DNA of 64,000 bases, taken from positions 993,501-1,057,500 of the forward strand of contig NZ_FXWG01000001.1 of assembly GCF_900177715.1 (NCBI RefSeq). Reading direction: 5' to 3'. How positions within the stretch are numbered: position 1 is the stretch's first letter; the number at the start of each line of letters is the position of its first letter. Below, one piece after another: positions 8,145 through 16,221 of the stretch. The position numbers were made by a program, and so were the translations under genes. This stretch comes from Altererythrobacter xiamenensis (lineage in GTDB: Bacteria > Pseudomonadota > Alphaproteobacteria > Sphingomonadales > Sphingomonadaceae). The notes beneath the pieces are model-generated. The model had not been told where the DNA came from, did not search any database, and saw nothing but the letters and a program-made list of their open reading frames with translations.

Positions 8145-8558
8145 ATGAGCATTCATATTTGCCCAAACTGTGGTTGTAGACTTACGCAATTCAATCACTT
8201 TGCCTTTGGCAACGTTGAAGTTGACCAGTCCGGCTTCATCATATTTGAAGGGCGCCCAATCGAGCTGCCCCGAACCCAACACCTCATAGTTGATGCATTA
8301 GTCAAAGCGCAGGGGCGCGCGCTGACACGGTCAATCCTCGTCGAAATTTTGGGCAACGACATCATCGATCGGACAGTTGCCAAATACGTTGAGCGAATTC
8401 GGTCGAGTTTTCGCGACGTGCGAAGTGACTTCGATCAAGTTGAGGCGCTACGTGGCTTTGCTGCGTATCGCTGGATCTTCAAGCCCGCTAAAACGAGAGC
8501 ACGTAACAAAAGTATTCGCACCCAATCATTCTTCGGAGCGGAGCTTGCACCTATTTAG
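8145..8558 (+). CDS. Winged-helix protein with N-terminal zinc-knuckle motif
   Basis: A 137-residue protein that starts with CPNCGC, a likely two- or three-Cys zinc knuckle. It continues with an OmpR-type winged helix: PRTQHLIVDALVKAQGRALT, ILGNDIIDRTVAKYVERIRS, and a wing strand ending AYRWIF. There is no receiver domain, so it is not a normal response regulator. GGAGG sits four bases before the ATG, 33 bases after the lipoprotein gene, so the two are probably co-transcribed. It may regulate that gene; this is inference. Confidence 0.7.
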   Translation: MSIHICPNCGCRLTQFNHFAFGNVEVDQSGFIIFEGRPIELPRTQHLIVDALVKAQGRALTRSILVEILGNDIIDRTVAKYVERIRSSFRDVRSDFDQVEALRGFAAYRWIFKPAKTRARNKSIRTQSFFGAELAPI

Positions 8559-8906
8559 GTTCACGAAGCGGTCAATCACTACTCGGTTAAAGGGTGAAGC
8601 GCCTCGCAGCAAAGAGCTCGTCAGGAACGTTTCAGGGCAACCATAGGTTTTTCATAAAATCTTGAGCAAGCTTGCTGTTAGCTCGACAAAATTGGAAGCA
8701 GAGGCGGAATCTTCGAAATAAGTCGTCGGAAAGGCCGGAACGCGTTGGAAGGAACGTTCTACCAAATTCCAATGCGTTTGCTCGATCCGTACAAATATCG
8801 AAAAGGTGGGAGTGGAGCGAACTTTGTTGCAATCGCGCGTTTAATGACTGCTTTCCACCCAATTCCGGACATTCGGTGGCGGTTCTCGATTGCCCGATTG
8901 CCGACC
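8559..8906. other. Intergenic region with a decayed palindromic repeat
   Basis: About 350 bases with no gene I can support. It holds a GTCCGC-family repeat at 8846-8870 (GACTGCTTTCCACCC, then AATTCCGGAC), which is a mutated form of the 2991 copy in inverted orientation. Confidence 0.45.
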
Positions 8907-9287
8907 TTATTGAGTGGCGTCAGCCGACAGCCTCCAGCCCCATAGACTGAGCGCCAGCATTGCAGCATTTGCGCCAAAATCTAGCGCCAGCCATCGATTG
9001 AAGATAGGCACTTCGAAGACGAACCAATAATTGAACCAGAAGAAGGGCAAGAGCGCTATCGCGTAGACTAAGAAGGTCCGGCGCTGCCATTGGCTGAACC
9101 AAATGAACAGACCACCCAAGACAGCTTGAGCGCCAAAGCATCCAATTAGCAGTGCGCTAGTTTCACTAAGATGCTGATATGCCGGTGTGATCGTCAATCT
9201 CTCAACCATTCCAGGTGCAACGAGACACCAACCCCCAAGAATGAAATATGGAAGCGAGATTAGCCGTTGAAGATGTTGCGGCTGCAT
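8907..9287 (-). CDS. Small polytopic membrane protein
   Basis: A 126-residue protein with four hydrophobic segments: LISLPYFILGGWCLV, ALLIGCFGAQAVLGGLFIWF, FLVYAIALLPFFWFNYWFVF and LALDFGANAAMLALSLWGW. The start at 9287 has GGAG about ten bases upstream; a reading open to 9488 adds a polar stretch with no ribosome site. It resembles the short four-helix DUF-type inner-membrane proteins, but I cannot name the family. It is on the same strand as the TetR gene upstream, with a gap of over 200 bases. Confidence 0.6.
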   Translation of the reverse strand: MQPQHLQRLISLPYFILGGWCLVAPGMVERLTITPAYQHLSETSALLIGCFGAQAVLGGLFIWFSQWQRRTFLVYAIALLPFFWFNYWFVFEVPIFNRWLALDFGANAAMLALSLWGWRLSADATQ

Positions 9288-9520
9288 GAAAAAAGCTCCG
9301 AGAACCGATGGCTTTTGATACCACAGTCGTGGATGACGTAGGAAGCCAGGCATCAATAAATCTCTAATCCGCTTTCCCACCCCATTGGGAGCACCGATTT
9401 CTGCCGCGCGGTGGTCCTCAAACCGGTCTGGGAGCTTTAGCAAAATTAGAGGCGAGAGCTGCCGGCCAGGCAACGCCCGACTTTGCAAACATTTTCAGGT
9501 GCAAGGACAACGGGTAGAAC

Positions 9521-10138
9521 TCATTGCGAATTCGGCCGGTACAGCAGCTTGATGTACGACCTCAGCAGATGGACCTGCTGCGACGTGAGCGACGGTTCAC
9601 TCAGTGCCCGTGCCATGACGATGCCTCCTTCCAGCACGGCGCTGACCATATCCGCTAGCGCATCGCGATCGACCGCATCATTGGGCGGGTAAACGTCCTC
9701 AATTTCATCGAACATTTGTTTGAAGCGGTTTCTCCATCCCATGACTGCGCGCTTATTGGCTTCTCGGACGTTCTGGTCGAACAACCGGTCTTGATAGGCC
9801 GCAGTTGCAACGATGCATCCCGGGTGTCCGCCGGGCATGTCTTCGATCAACTCTGCAAGTAGCTTCAGGCCAATCAGCAATATCTGCAGAGGATCGTCGG
9901 TGAGCTCCCTGGCTCGATCCATAAGCTCATCGAAGAGGTCGTCTTCGACTACGATGTGACGCTCGATCAACGCATGGGCCAGCGCATTTTTGTCTTTGAA
10001 ATGGTAGAAGAAGCCGCTCTTGGTTATCTCGGCGTTGGCCACAATCTCGTCTATCGAAGTGGCGTCGAACCCCTTGTTGAGGATCGCCTCCTGAGCCACG
10101 TCCATGATCTTTTGGCGAGTCTCGAAGCCGCGGGCCAC
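9521..10138 (-). CDS. TetR-family transcriptional regulator
   Basis: A 205-residue repressor. The N-terminal helix-turn-helix is clear (ETRQKIMDVAQEAILNKGF, then SIDEIVANAEITKSGFFYHF), with an all-alpha ligand domain behind it. The GTG start at 10138 follows AGGAGG by five bases, which fixes the start; an upstream GTG at 10162 would swallow that site. It is divergent from the homocysteine S-methyltransferase gene. A perfect 10-bp inverted repeat lies between them at 10176-10211, so self-control and control of that gene are likely. Confidence 0.88.
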   Translation of the reverse strand: MARGFETRQKIMDVAQEAILNKGFDATSIDEIVANAEITKSGFFYHFKDKNALAHALIERHIVVEDDLFDELMDRARELTDDPLQILLIGLKLLAELIEDMPGGHPGCIVATAAYQDRLFDQNVREANKRAVMGWRNRFKQMFDEIEDVYPPNDAVDRDALADMVSAVLEGGIVMARALSEPSLTSQQVHLLRSYIKLLYRPNSQ

Positions 10139-10175
10139 TATTGCCTCCTGCAAAAACCGCACCGAAGGTACTGTA

Positions 10176-10211
10176 CTCGCAGTATGGTTTTTGCCAAAGC
10201 TATACTGCGAG
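10176..10211. promoter_or_regulatory. Candidate TetR operator (inverted repeat)
   Basis: CTCGCAGTAT (10176-10185) and ATACTGCGAG (10202-10211) form a perfect 10-bp inverted repeat with a 16-base spacer, in the gap between divergent tetR-like and methyltransferase genes. Confidence 0.55.
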
Positions 10212-10349
10212 GGCTGTCAGACGCATCGCCAAGACTCTGATTATTAGTACGATTTTACCAAAAGATAATTTGTACCACAGGTCGGCTAGAGCAAAAGCTT
10301 TTATTCCACCATCACTTCCTCATCCCAATCCCTAATGAGGAATATGAAA

Positions 10350-11297
10350 ATGTCAGCCTTTAATAAATTGATGGCAACGAGGAGAGCGTTCCTTACTGAT
10401 GGCGGTCTTGAAACCTGGCTATTCTTCCAGCAAGGTTTCGACGCACCGGAGTTTGCAGCAGTGACACTGGTCGATGATCCCGCAGCCAGGCAGGCTCTCA
10501 ACACTTACTTCGACCATTTCCTCGCCATCGCAGAACAGGCCGATACTGGTTTCGTTCTCGACACGAACACTTGGCGCGGCTGCACCATCTGGGCGGAGAA
10601 ACTGGGCGTCAGCGCGCAGGAACTGCTCGCTATGTCTGCCAAGTCAGTGGAGTTTGCAAAGCAGATTCGCTCGCGTTGGAGTAGCCGGGTGGAGCCAATC
10701 CTTATTAATGGAGTGATTGGACCCGCCGACGATGGCTATCGGCCGGGAGAATTGCTGAAGGCCGAGGCCGCCGAAGCTTTGCACTGGCCGCAGATCGAGA
10801 CCTTTGCAAATGCGGGTACCGACATGATTTCGGCGATCACCATAACCAACATCGGTGAAGCAGTGGGCATCGCTCGCGGTGCAACCAAAGTCGGCCTGCC
10901 TGTCGTGATCTCGTTTACCGCTGAAACGGATGGACGCCTTCCAACAGGCGATCTGCTGGGTGAAGCGATCGAAGCGGTAGATTCAGCCACGGATGGTGCG
11001 CCGGCCTATTACATGATCAATTGCGCGCACCCGGACCATTTCCGTGATGCCATCGCAAAAGGCGAGGCTTGGATAAGCCGGATCGGTGGACTAAGAGCCA
11101 ATGCCTCCCGCCTCAGCCACGAAGAACTCGACGAGTCCGAGGAACTCGACCAGGGTGACCCAGTGGAATTCGGCCATCTTCACCTCGATCTCGCCCAGCT
11201 ACTGCCCAATCTCAGAGTTGTAGGCGGTTGTTGCGGCACCGACTTCCGGCATGTTGGTTGCGTATCGCAGGAGTTGCACCTCGCTCATGCAGTTTGA
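10350..11297 (+). CDS. Homocysteine S-methyltransferase family protein
   Basis: A 315-residue zinc-dependent methyltransferase of the Hcy/betaine-homocysteine type, a TIM barrel that moves methyl from a donor such as S-methylmethionine to a thiol. It begins with the family block FLTDGGLETWLFF and keeps the three zinc cysteines: one in INCAHP (about residue 224) and the pair in GGCCGTD (about 292). SFTAETDGRLPTG is another family block. GAGG lies nine bases before the ATG at 10350; the ATGs at 10335 and 10344 are less well placed. Other members of the family act on substrates other than homocysteine, so the substrate is open. Confidence 0.88.
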   Translation: MSAFNKLMATRRAFLTDGGLETWLFFQQGFDAPEFAAVTLVDDPAARQALNTYFDHFLAIAEQADTGFVLDTNTWRGCTIWAEKLGVSAQELLAMSAKSVEFAKQIRSRWSSRVEPILINGVIGPADDGYRPGELLKAEAAEALHWPQIETFANAGTDMISAITITNIGEAVGIARGATKVGLPVVISFTAETDGRLPTGDLLGEAIEAVDSATDGAPAYYMINCAHPDHFRDAIAKGEAWISRIGGLRANASRLSHEELDESEELDQGDPVEFGHLHLDLAQLLPNLRVVGGCCGTDFRHVGCVSQELHLAHAV

Positions 11298-11400
11298 ATT
11301 GAGAACTGGCGTCGGCCCCATGAATGTGGGGTCGGCGTCGAACGCAAGAGGACACACTTATCAGACATTTAATGGAGCAAGATGGGACGAATGCTCGCTT

Positions 11401-11507
11401 GTCCGCTTTCCACCCGTTGGTGACGCTCCTACTTTGGCGAGCTGTTCCCGAAAGCGGAATCCGGCGAAAATAGCGACGGAAGGTCCGCTATTGGGCCGTT
11501 TGCGGAC
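11401..11507. repeat. Two GTCCGC palindromic repeats
   Basis: A degenerate unit (11401-11425, GTCCGCTTTCCACCCGTTGG) and a clean 25-bp unit (11483-11507, GTCCGC-N13-GCGGAC) in the gap between convergent genes. Confidence 0.6.
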
Positions 11508-11562
11508 TATCCGCTTATGGATTTAAGAACTCAAAACCACACTGAGCGAAGTCTTGCGCTCT

Positions 11563-12090
11563 TCAGCGCTCGACGACATCTCGTGACATGGGGGCGAGTT
11601 TGGATAGTAGCTTGTTCTGTGCGCGGAAGGGCACATCGGCCTCACGCATGGCTTGCTGCAGGTTTTCGACCAACGCGTTGAGGTCAGCCGTTGTCAGGCC
11701 CATGCCGTCATGCGCTGACTTCATGTCTCGACCGCTGTAGTCGCACCCCGCATTGAGCAGGTAGCAGAACTGCTCTGAGAGCGTCCGCTTGAGGCGAACC
11801 GTGTCATGCGCGACGAAGATCCCGGAAATGCGCGGATCGGATTCGCTGATTTCTACGGTCCGCTCTGCCATCCGCGCGATACCCTCGCGGCCGCCGAAGG
11901 CAGCGGCAAGGCGATCGCCAGAGAAAGGTTCTGCGCCGGCATTGGCATTGTCTTCCACATAGGGATCGACCGGATATTCGCCGGTCTCGGGATCGCGGAC
12001 CCGTTCCTCGACGCCGTACTCCTTGTCCCAATCGACCCCTTCGGCCGGAGTTTGCTGCAGGAGTGCGATGACTAGTGCGCTGGCAAACAT
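11563..12090 (-). CDS. Group I truncated haemoglobin, probably exported
   Basis: A 175-residue protein. After a short hydrophobic N-terminus (FASALVIALL) and an acidic linker, residues about 55-170 form a 2-on-2 globin: LAAAFGGREGIARM, RISGIFVAHD, LSEQFCYLLNAGCDYSGRDM, the proximal His in SAHDGMGLT, and ADVPFRAQNKLLSKL. GAGG lies seven bases before the ATG. The gene is 11 bases downstream of the DUF3034 gene and forms an operon with it. A periplasmic globin would bind O2 or NO outside the cytoplasm. The signal peptide is weak, so location is inference. Confidence 0.85.
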   Translation of the reverse strand: MFASALVIALLQQTPAEGVDWDKEYGVEERVRDPETGEYPVDPYVEDNANAGAEPFSGDRLAAAFGGREGIARMAERTVEISESDPRISGIFVAHDTVRLKRTLSEQFCYLLNAGCDYSGRDMKSAHDGMGLTTADLNALVENLQQAMREADVPFRAQNKLLSKLAPMSRDVVER

Positions 12091-12101
12091 GAAGTAACCT
12101 C

Positions 12102-12977
12102 TCAGAATGCCAGCTGCGCAGACAGGAACGCGCCGCGCTGGTCTTCGAATGTAGCGATCGAACCGAGATCGGCATAGGCTGCCGTCACGGTGACATTGTC
12201 GGTCACCGCATAGGCGGCGAACAGGTCGAACCAGTCATCCTCGCCCAGCCCGAGGTTGTCAGGCTTGCTGCGAAACTCGGCCCCCAGCACTGCGCGTCGT
12301 GAGAGCTGATAAGCCAGCGAACCTTCGAACTGGAGCGAATAGCCTGCTCCGGCGGCACTGCCGAAACCCAGCAGTCCGTTCTGGTTCGCCTCGGTATAGC
12401 GCGCGGTCGCGCTGACCAGAACACTGTGTTCCAGGAACAGCTTGGTCGCGCTCAACGTGATGTCGGTGCTCCGGTCGTCCGCAGCGCCGACGGCTAACGC
12501 CACCGGACCATCGAGATTGCGCTTGTGCTCCACCCCGACACTCACCTGCGGCACCATGGCGGCACCATAGACGAGGTCGCCGAACAGCCGCAGCTTGGCG
12601 CCGTAAATGTCCTGGTTGAGGGTATAACCCTGACCGAGACCCAGCGCCGCGCCAACATCGCGGGTGTCCAAGTTCTGGCGGGCATAGGAAAACTCGACGC
12701 GGTTCGCGATGCCGATCGACACGCCGTGGCTCTGCCAGCCGTAATCGGGCAGTTCGACTATGGTTGCATGGCCGGATACGCCGATCCCGCGATCGGTTTC
12801 CATGCCGGCGATAGTCGCCCAGGTCGCGATCCCGCCGCCGCTAGTGCCTTCTATGGTCGAGACGCCGTTTGTCAGCACGAGCTTGTCGCCCTCGAAGACC
12901 TCGAAAGCTTCGGCCTTCGCTTCATAATTGGCATGCAGCCCCAAGGAGAAGGCCGCGCATATTAGTGACTTATGCAT
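12102..12977 (-). CDS. DUF3034 outer-membrane beta-barrel protein
   Basis: A 291-residue protein with a signal peptide and alternating beta strands ending in an aromatic (AFLSAQLAF), as in outer-membrane barrels. Family blocks seen are LVLTNGVSTIEGTSGGG, VSIGIANRVEFSYARQ and ALGLGQGYTLNQDIYGAKL. I start it at the ATG at 12977 because a signal peptide follows directly (KSLICAAFSLGLHA); a longer frame to 13013 adds only a polar stretch. It is divergent from the cupredoxin gene at 13062 and shares an operon with the globin. The function of the family is unknown; a porin or metal-uptake role is a guess. Confidence 0.85.
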   Translation of the reverse strand: MHKSLICAAFSLGLHANYEAKAEAFEVFEGDKLVLTNGVSTIEGTSGGGIATWATIAGMETDRGIGVSGHATIVELPDYGWQSHGVSIGIANRVEFSYARQNLDTRDVGAALGLGQGYTLNQDIYGAKLRLFGDLVYGAAMVPQVSVGVEHKRNLDGPVALAVGAADDRSTDITLSATKLFLEHSVLVSATARYTEANQNGLLGFGSAAGAGYSLQFEGSLAYQLSRRAVLGAEFRSKPDNLGLGEDDWFDLFAAYAVTDNVTVTAAYADLGSIATFEDQRGAFLSAQLAF

Positions 12978-13061
12978 GAAAGGCGCTTTAGGTGGACATG
13001 GTAAAATCCCCATTAAGATTGAACCGAGGAAATCTTAAGCCTTGCCGCCTAGTCAGCCTTC

Positions 13062-13679
13062 ATGACTTTGCGCTGGCTGCTACTGGTTTTGATCCCGACA
13101 GGAATTCTTCTCGCGGCCGCCGCTCATGCGGGTCCGGCGTCGAGCTTGCGCGTTCAGGTGACCGATGAGAATGGACTCCCGGTGCGCGACGCCGTGGTCG
13201 AGTTTCACGCCTCGTCGAATGGTTCCGGTCCGATCCGTTTTCCCTGGCGCATGGCGATGGCGCAGAAGAACGAGCACTTCATTCCAGGAACGCTGATCGT
13301 CGCCAAGGGTAGCACCGTCGCCTTCCCGAACCTCGACCGGGTCCGTCACTCGATCTACAGTTTCTCAAAGCCGGCCCGGTTCGAGATCGATCTGTATGGA
13401 CGCGACCAGTCCCGCAGCCAGGGTTTCCCGATTACCGGGAGCGTCAAGCTGGGCTGCAATATCCATGATCAGATGCGCGGCTATATCCGTGTGACCGACA
13501 CGCCCTTTGCGGCGAAAACCGATCACAATGGCTATGTCGACCTTGGCTCAATACCCAGCGGCGCGGGCAAACTCACCATCTGGCACCCGCGCCTTCGCGC
13601 ACCTGCCAACGAGATGAAGCAAAAGCTGACGCTGCGGGCCGGCGCGCAATCGCGCAAGGTCAAGGTTCGCCTCCGGTGA
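13062..13679 (+). CDS. Periplasmic cupredoxin-like protein (methylamine-utilisation type)
   Basis: A 205-residue exported protein with a signal peptide (LLLVLIPTGILLAAAAHA), a CarboxypepD_reg-like start (VQVTDENGLPVRDAVVEF) and a plastocyanin-like fold. Candidate type I copper ligands are the His in RVRHSIYSF and the Cys-His-Met cluster in LGCNIHDQMRGYI. A second beta domain follows (GYVDLGSIPSGAGKLTIWHP). The stop overlaps the next start as GTGA, so it is coupled to the GGDEF-EAL gene. It may pass a copper or redox cue to that sensor; this is inference from order. Confidence 0.83.
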   Translation: MTLRWLLLVLIPTGILLAAAAHAGPASSLRVQVTDENGLPVRDAVVEFHASSNGSGPIRFPWRMAMAQKNEHFIPGTLIVAKGSTVAFPNLDRVRHSIYSFSKPARFEIDLYGRDQSRSQGFPITGSVKLGCNIHDQMRGYIRVTDTPFAAKTDHNGYVDLGSIPSGAGKLTIWHPRLRAPANEMKQKLTLRAGAQSRKVKVRLR

Positions 13680-15985
13680 CCGAAGGCCCGCTCTCTTTCG
13701 ACGCGCTGCGGTTTGGCTCACTGAAGCTGCGTATCGCGGTGCTCTACGCCGGGCTCTTCGCGCTTGTCCTCGCGGTTGTGGTGATCATCGCTGGAAATGG
13801 ATTGTCGCGTTTCGGCGAGAACAGCGCGGCGCGCGACATGGCATCGAACGCGCGCGTTTTCGACGAGATCATCGAACTGCGGGCGCGCCAGATGCGCGGA
13901 GCTGCCGATGTGCTGGCGCGAGACTTCGGATTTCGAGAGGCAGCTGCGACCCGCGATGCGCCGACGATCGACAGTGCGCTCGAGAGCCTGCAGATGCGCT
14001 CGCGCACCGATGCGGCCTTTGTCCTCGAACTTGACGGATCGCTACTCGCCGAGGGCGGTGCTGCGGTCAAATCTCCCGAGGCGCTCTGGTACGCTCTCGA
14101 CGAAGGTACACAGCACGGGATTATCCGGCTGGGAGATGAACTGGCCTTGGCAGCGGCTGCCCCTATCGAGGCCCCGGATCTGATCGGCTGGTTGGTCCTT
14201 GCTCAACCGCTCGATGCAACGGAGATGGAGAGACTTACACATCTGGCGGCGATCGACATAGATGCCGAAGTCGCACTGAAGGGTAACCTGCCGCAGGGGT
14301 TGACGACAACCGCTGAGGGGAAGGTGTTCGAGCACGAGACCACCGAGCGCTTTCTTTATCAGGTCTCGGAGCTGCCCACCCTTGAAGACGGGCTCGAGCC
14401 GCGCCTGATCCTGCGACACTCGCTGACTGCCACGCTCGCGCAATACTCCAGCCTCAACTACCTGCTTGCCGTGCTCGCATTCTGCGGCATCGCCGCAGTA
14501 ATAGGCCTCAGTTGGCGTGTCGCCAGAACCGTCACTGGCCCACTTCAGAAACTCGACGAGGCGACTCGCCTGCTGGGCGAAGGCAAGGAAGTCACGCTGA
14601 AAGTGGATACGCATGACGAGATCGGGCGGCTTGCTTCCAGCTTCAACGCCATGGCCAATGCGATCGAGGAACGCGAGCGCGAGATCATCCATGTCGGGCT
14701 GCACGATGGCCTCACCGGACTGCCCAATCGCAAGCTTTTTATCGAACAGCTCAATCTTAAGGCAAGCCGGCTCGCGGAGGGCGAGCAGATGATGGTGATC
14801 TATGCCGATCTCGATGACTTCAAGGTCGTCAACGACACGCTCGGCCACCCCAGCGGTGACGCGCTGCTGCGCGAAGTAGCAAACAATCTGCGCAATCAGT
14901 TGCCGGATGCGCTCGTTGCCCGGCTCGGAGGCGACGAGTTTGCCATCAAGATCACCCTCGACAATGCAAAGGAAAGTCCCGCCGCCGTTGCCGAGCGGGT
15001 GCAGGCTTGTTTTGAACGGACCGTGATGATCGACGGGCAGCAGGCGGAATGCAGCGCGAGTCTCGGCATAGCGATCGCCCCGGGAGACGGCTCGGAAGGT
15101 GTGACATTGATGAAGAATGCCGACCTCGCCTTGTATCGCGCTAAGAGCGAGGGCAAATCGACCTACCAGTTCTTCGAACCCGAGCTCGATGCGCAGGCAC
15201 GCCTGCGCCGCCAAACCGAGCTCGACCTGCGTACCGCCTTGCGCGATGGTCATTTCGAGCTCAATTTCCAGCCGCTCTACAGCCTTGCCGAAGAAAAGAT
15301 GACCGGCTTCGAAGCGCTGATCCGCTGGAACCATCCGGAGCGCGGACGCGTCAGTCCGGCCGAGTTCATCCCTCTGGCGGAAGAAACCGGTCTGATCGTT
15401 CCGATCGGCGATTGGGTGGTTCGCGAGGCCTGCCGACAGGCAGCTTTATGGCCCGAAGATATCTCGGTCGCCGTCAACATCTCGCCCAAGCAGTTCGGCT
15501 CTCCCGGGCTTGCCAACACCATTCTCCAGGCACTGTCGGGCAGCGGATTAGAGCCCAAGCGCCTCGAACTGGAGATTACCGAAAGCATCTTCATCGCCGA
15601 TGTCGAACGAACGCTTTCAACGCTTTACAGCCTGCGCAATCTTGGCGTCAGGATCGCGCTGGACGACTTCGGAACGGGCTATTCCTCGCTGAGCTATTTG
15701 CGCTCTTTCCCGTTCGACAAGGTCAAGATCGACCGCAGCTTTGTCGAAGATCTCGCCAACGGCGGCAACGCGCACGCGGTTATCCGCGCCATAACGACGC
15801 TGGCCGATGCCTTGGGCATGGACACGCTGGCAGAAGGTGTCGAGGTACACGAGCAACTCGACGTGTTGCGCCGCGAAGGCTGCAATTACATCCAGGGTTT
15901 CCTGTTCAGCAAACCGGTGGCGGGCGACCAAGTGTTCGACGTTCTGGGAATTGGCCATGGCGGCGAACGCATAAGGGTCGCTTGA
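13676..15985 (+). CDS. Membrane GGDEF-EAL cyclic-di-GMP enzyme
   Basis: A 769-residue protein: transmembrane segment about residues 18-40, periplasmic sensor region to about 245, second transmembrane segment about 255-278, HAMP linker (TGPLQKLDEATRLLGEG), GGDEF domain about 345-500 and EAL domain about 515-760. Both active motifs are intact: RLGGDEFAIKI (about 417) and FEALIRWNHPERG (about 545), with DDFGTGYSSLSYL and KIDRSF in the EAL part. It could therefore make and break c-di-GMP. The GTG start overlaps the cupredoxin stop. The periplasmic part probably senses the state of the neighbouring exported proteins. Confidence 0.93.
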   Translation: MTEGPLSFDALRFGSLKLRIAVLYAGLFALVLAVVVIIAGNGLSRFGENSAARDMASNARVFDEIIELRARQMRGAADVLARDFGFREAAATRDAPTIDSALESLQMRSRTDAAFVLELDGSLLAEGGAAVKSPEALWYALDEGTQHGIIRLGDELALAAAAPIEAPDLIGWLVLAQPLDATEMERLTHLAAIDIDAEVALKGNLPQGLTTTAEGKVFEHETTERFLYQVSELPTLEDGLEPRLILRHSLTATLAQYSSLNYLLAVLAFCGIAAVIGLSWRVARTVTGPLQKLDEATRLLGEGKEVTLKVDTHDEIGRLASSFNAMANAIEEREREIIHVGLHDGLTGLPNRKLFIEQLNLKASRLAEGEQMMVIYADLDDFKVVNDTLGHPSGDALLREVANNLRNQLPDALVARLGGDEFAIKITLDNAKESPAAVAERVQACFERTVMIDGQQAECSASLGIAIAPGDGSEGVTLMKNADLALYRAKSEGKSTYQFFEPELDAQARLRRQTELDLRTALRDGHFELNFQPLYSLAEEKMTGFEALIRWNHPERGRVSPAEFIPLAEETGLIVPIGDWVVREACRQAALWPEDISVAVNISPKQFGSPGLANTILQALSGSGLEPKRLELEITESIFIADVERTLSTLYSLRNLGVRIALDDFGTGYSSLSYLRSFPFDKVKIDRSFVEDLANGGNAHAVIRAITTLADALGMDTLAEGVEVHEQLDVLRREGCNYIQGFLFSKPVAGDQVFDVLGIGHGGERIRVA

Positions 15986-16016
15986 AATGGGCCCGCGCGC
16001 ACCCGGCTGAGTAAGC

Positions 16017-16085
16017 CATTCTCCTTGGCCAGAATGGCCTTGGACAACGTCCGCTTTCAGGACCTAGAATCTCGGATCGCAATGT
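16017..16085 (-). repeat. Relic of integrase 5' region plus shared 38-bp repeat
   Basis: 16017-16039 is identical, in inverted orientation, to the 23 bases at the integrase start (2299-2321), including its ribosome site and ATG. Next to it, 16048-16085 matches 22642-22679 in inverted orientation at 36 of 38 positions. Read on the minus strand, an integrase-like start (ATG, then GCTTACTC) runs into unrelated sequence, so this looks like a copy of the control region without its gene. Confidence 0.6.
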
Positions 16086-16221
16086 CTTTGATGTGGGCGC
16101 AAGGCAGACGTTCGAGAGTGCATCTAAGGACATCCGCGATCCGATGGGATTTGGTCTGAACCGCTGCAAGCAGACGGCTAGCTATTGGGATTGCGGGTGA
16201 GCGATAGTCAGGCAAGATGCG

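Noticed and set aside
11306..11333. Hairpin GCCCCA/TGGGGT after the homocysteine S-methyltransferase gene as a terminator
   Set aside because: A fair stem, but there is no T run and one wobble pair; not strong enough to list as a terminator.
14042..15334. A 430-codon open frame on the minus strand opposite the GGDEF-EAL gene
   Set aside because: It mirrors a gene whose GGDEF and EAL motifs are intact; no family blocks or start signals are seen on this strand.
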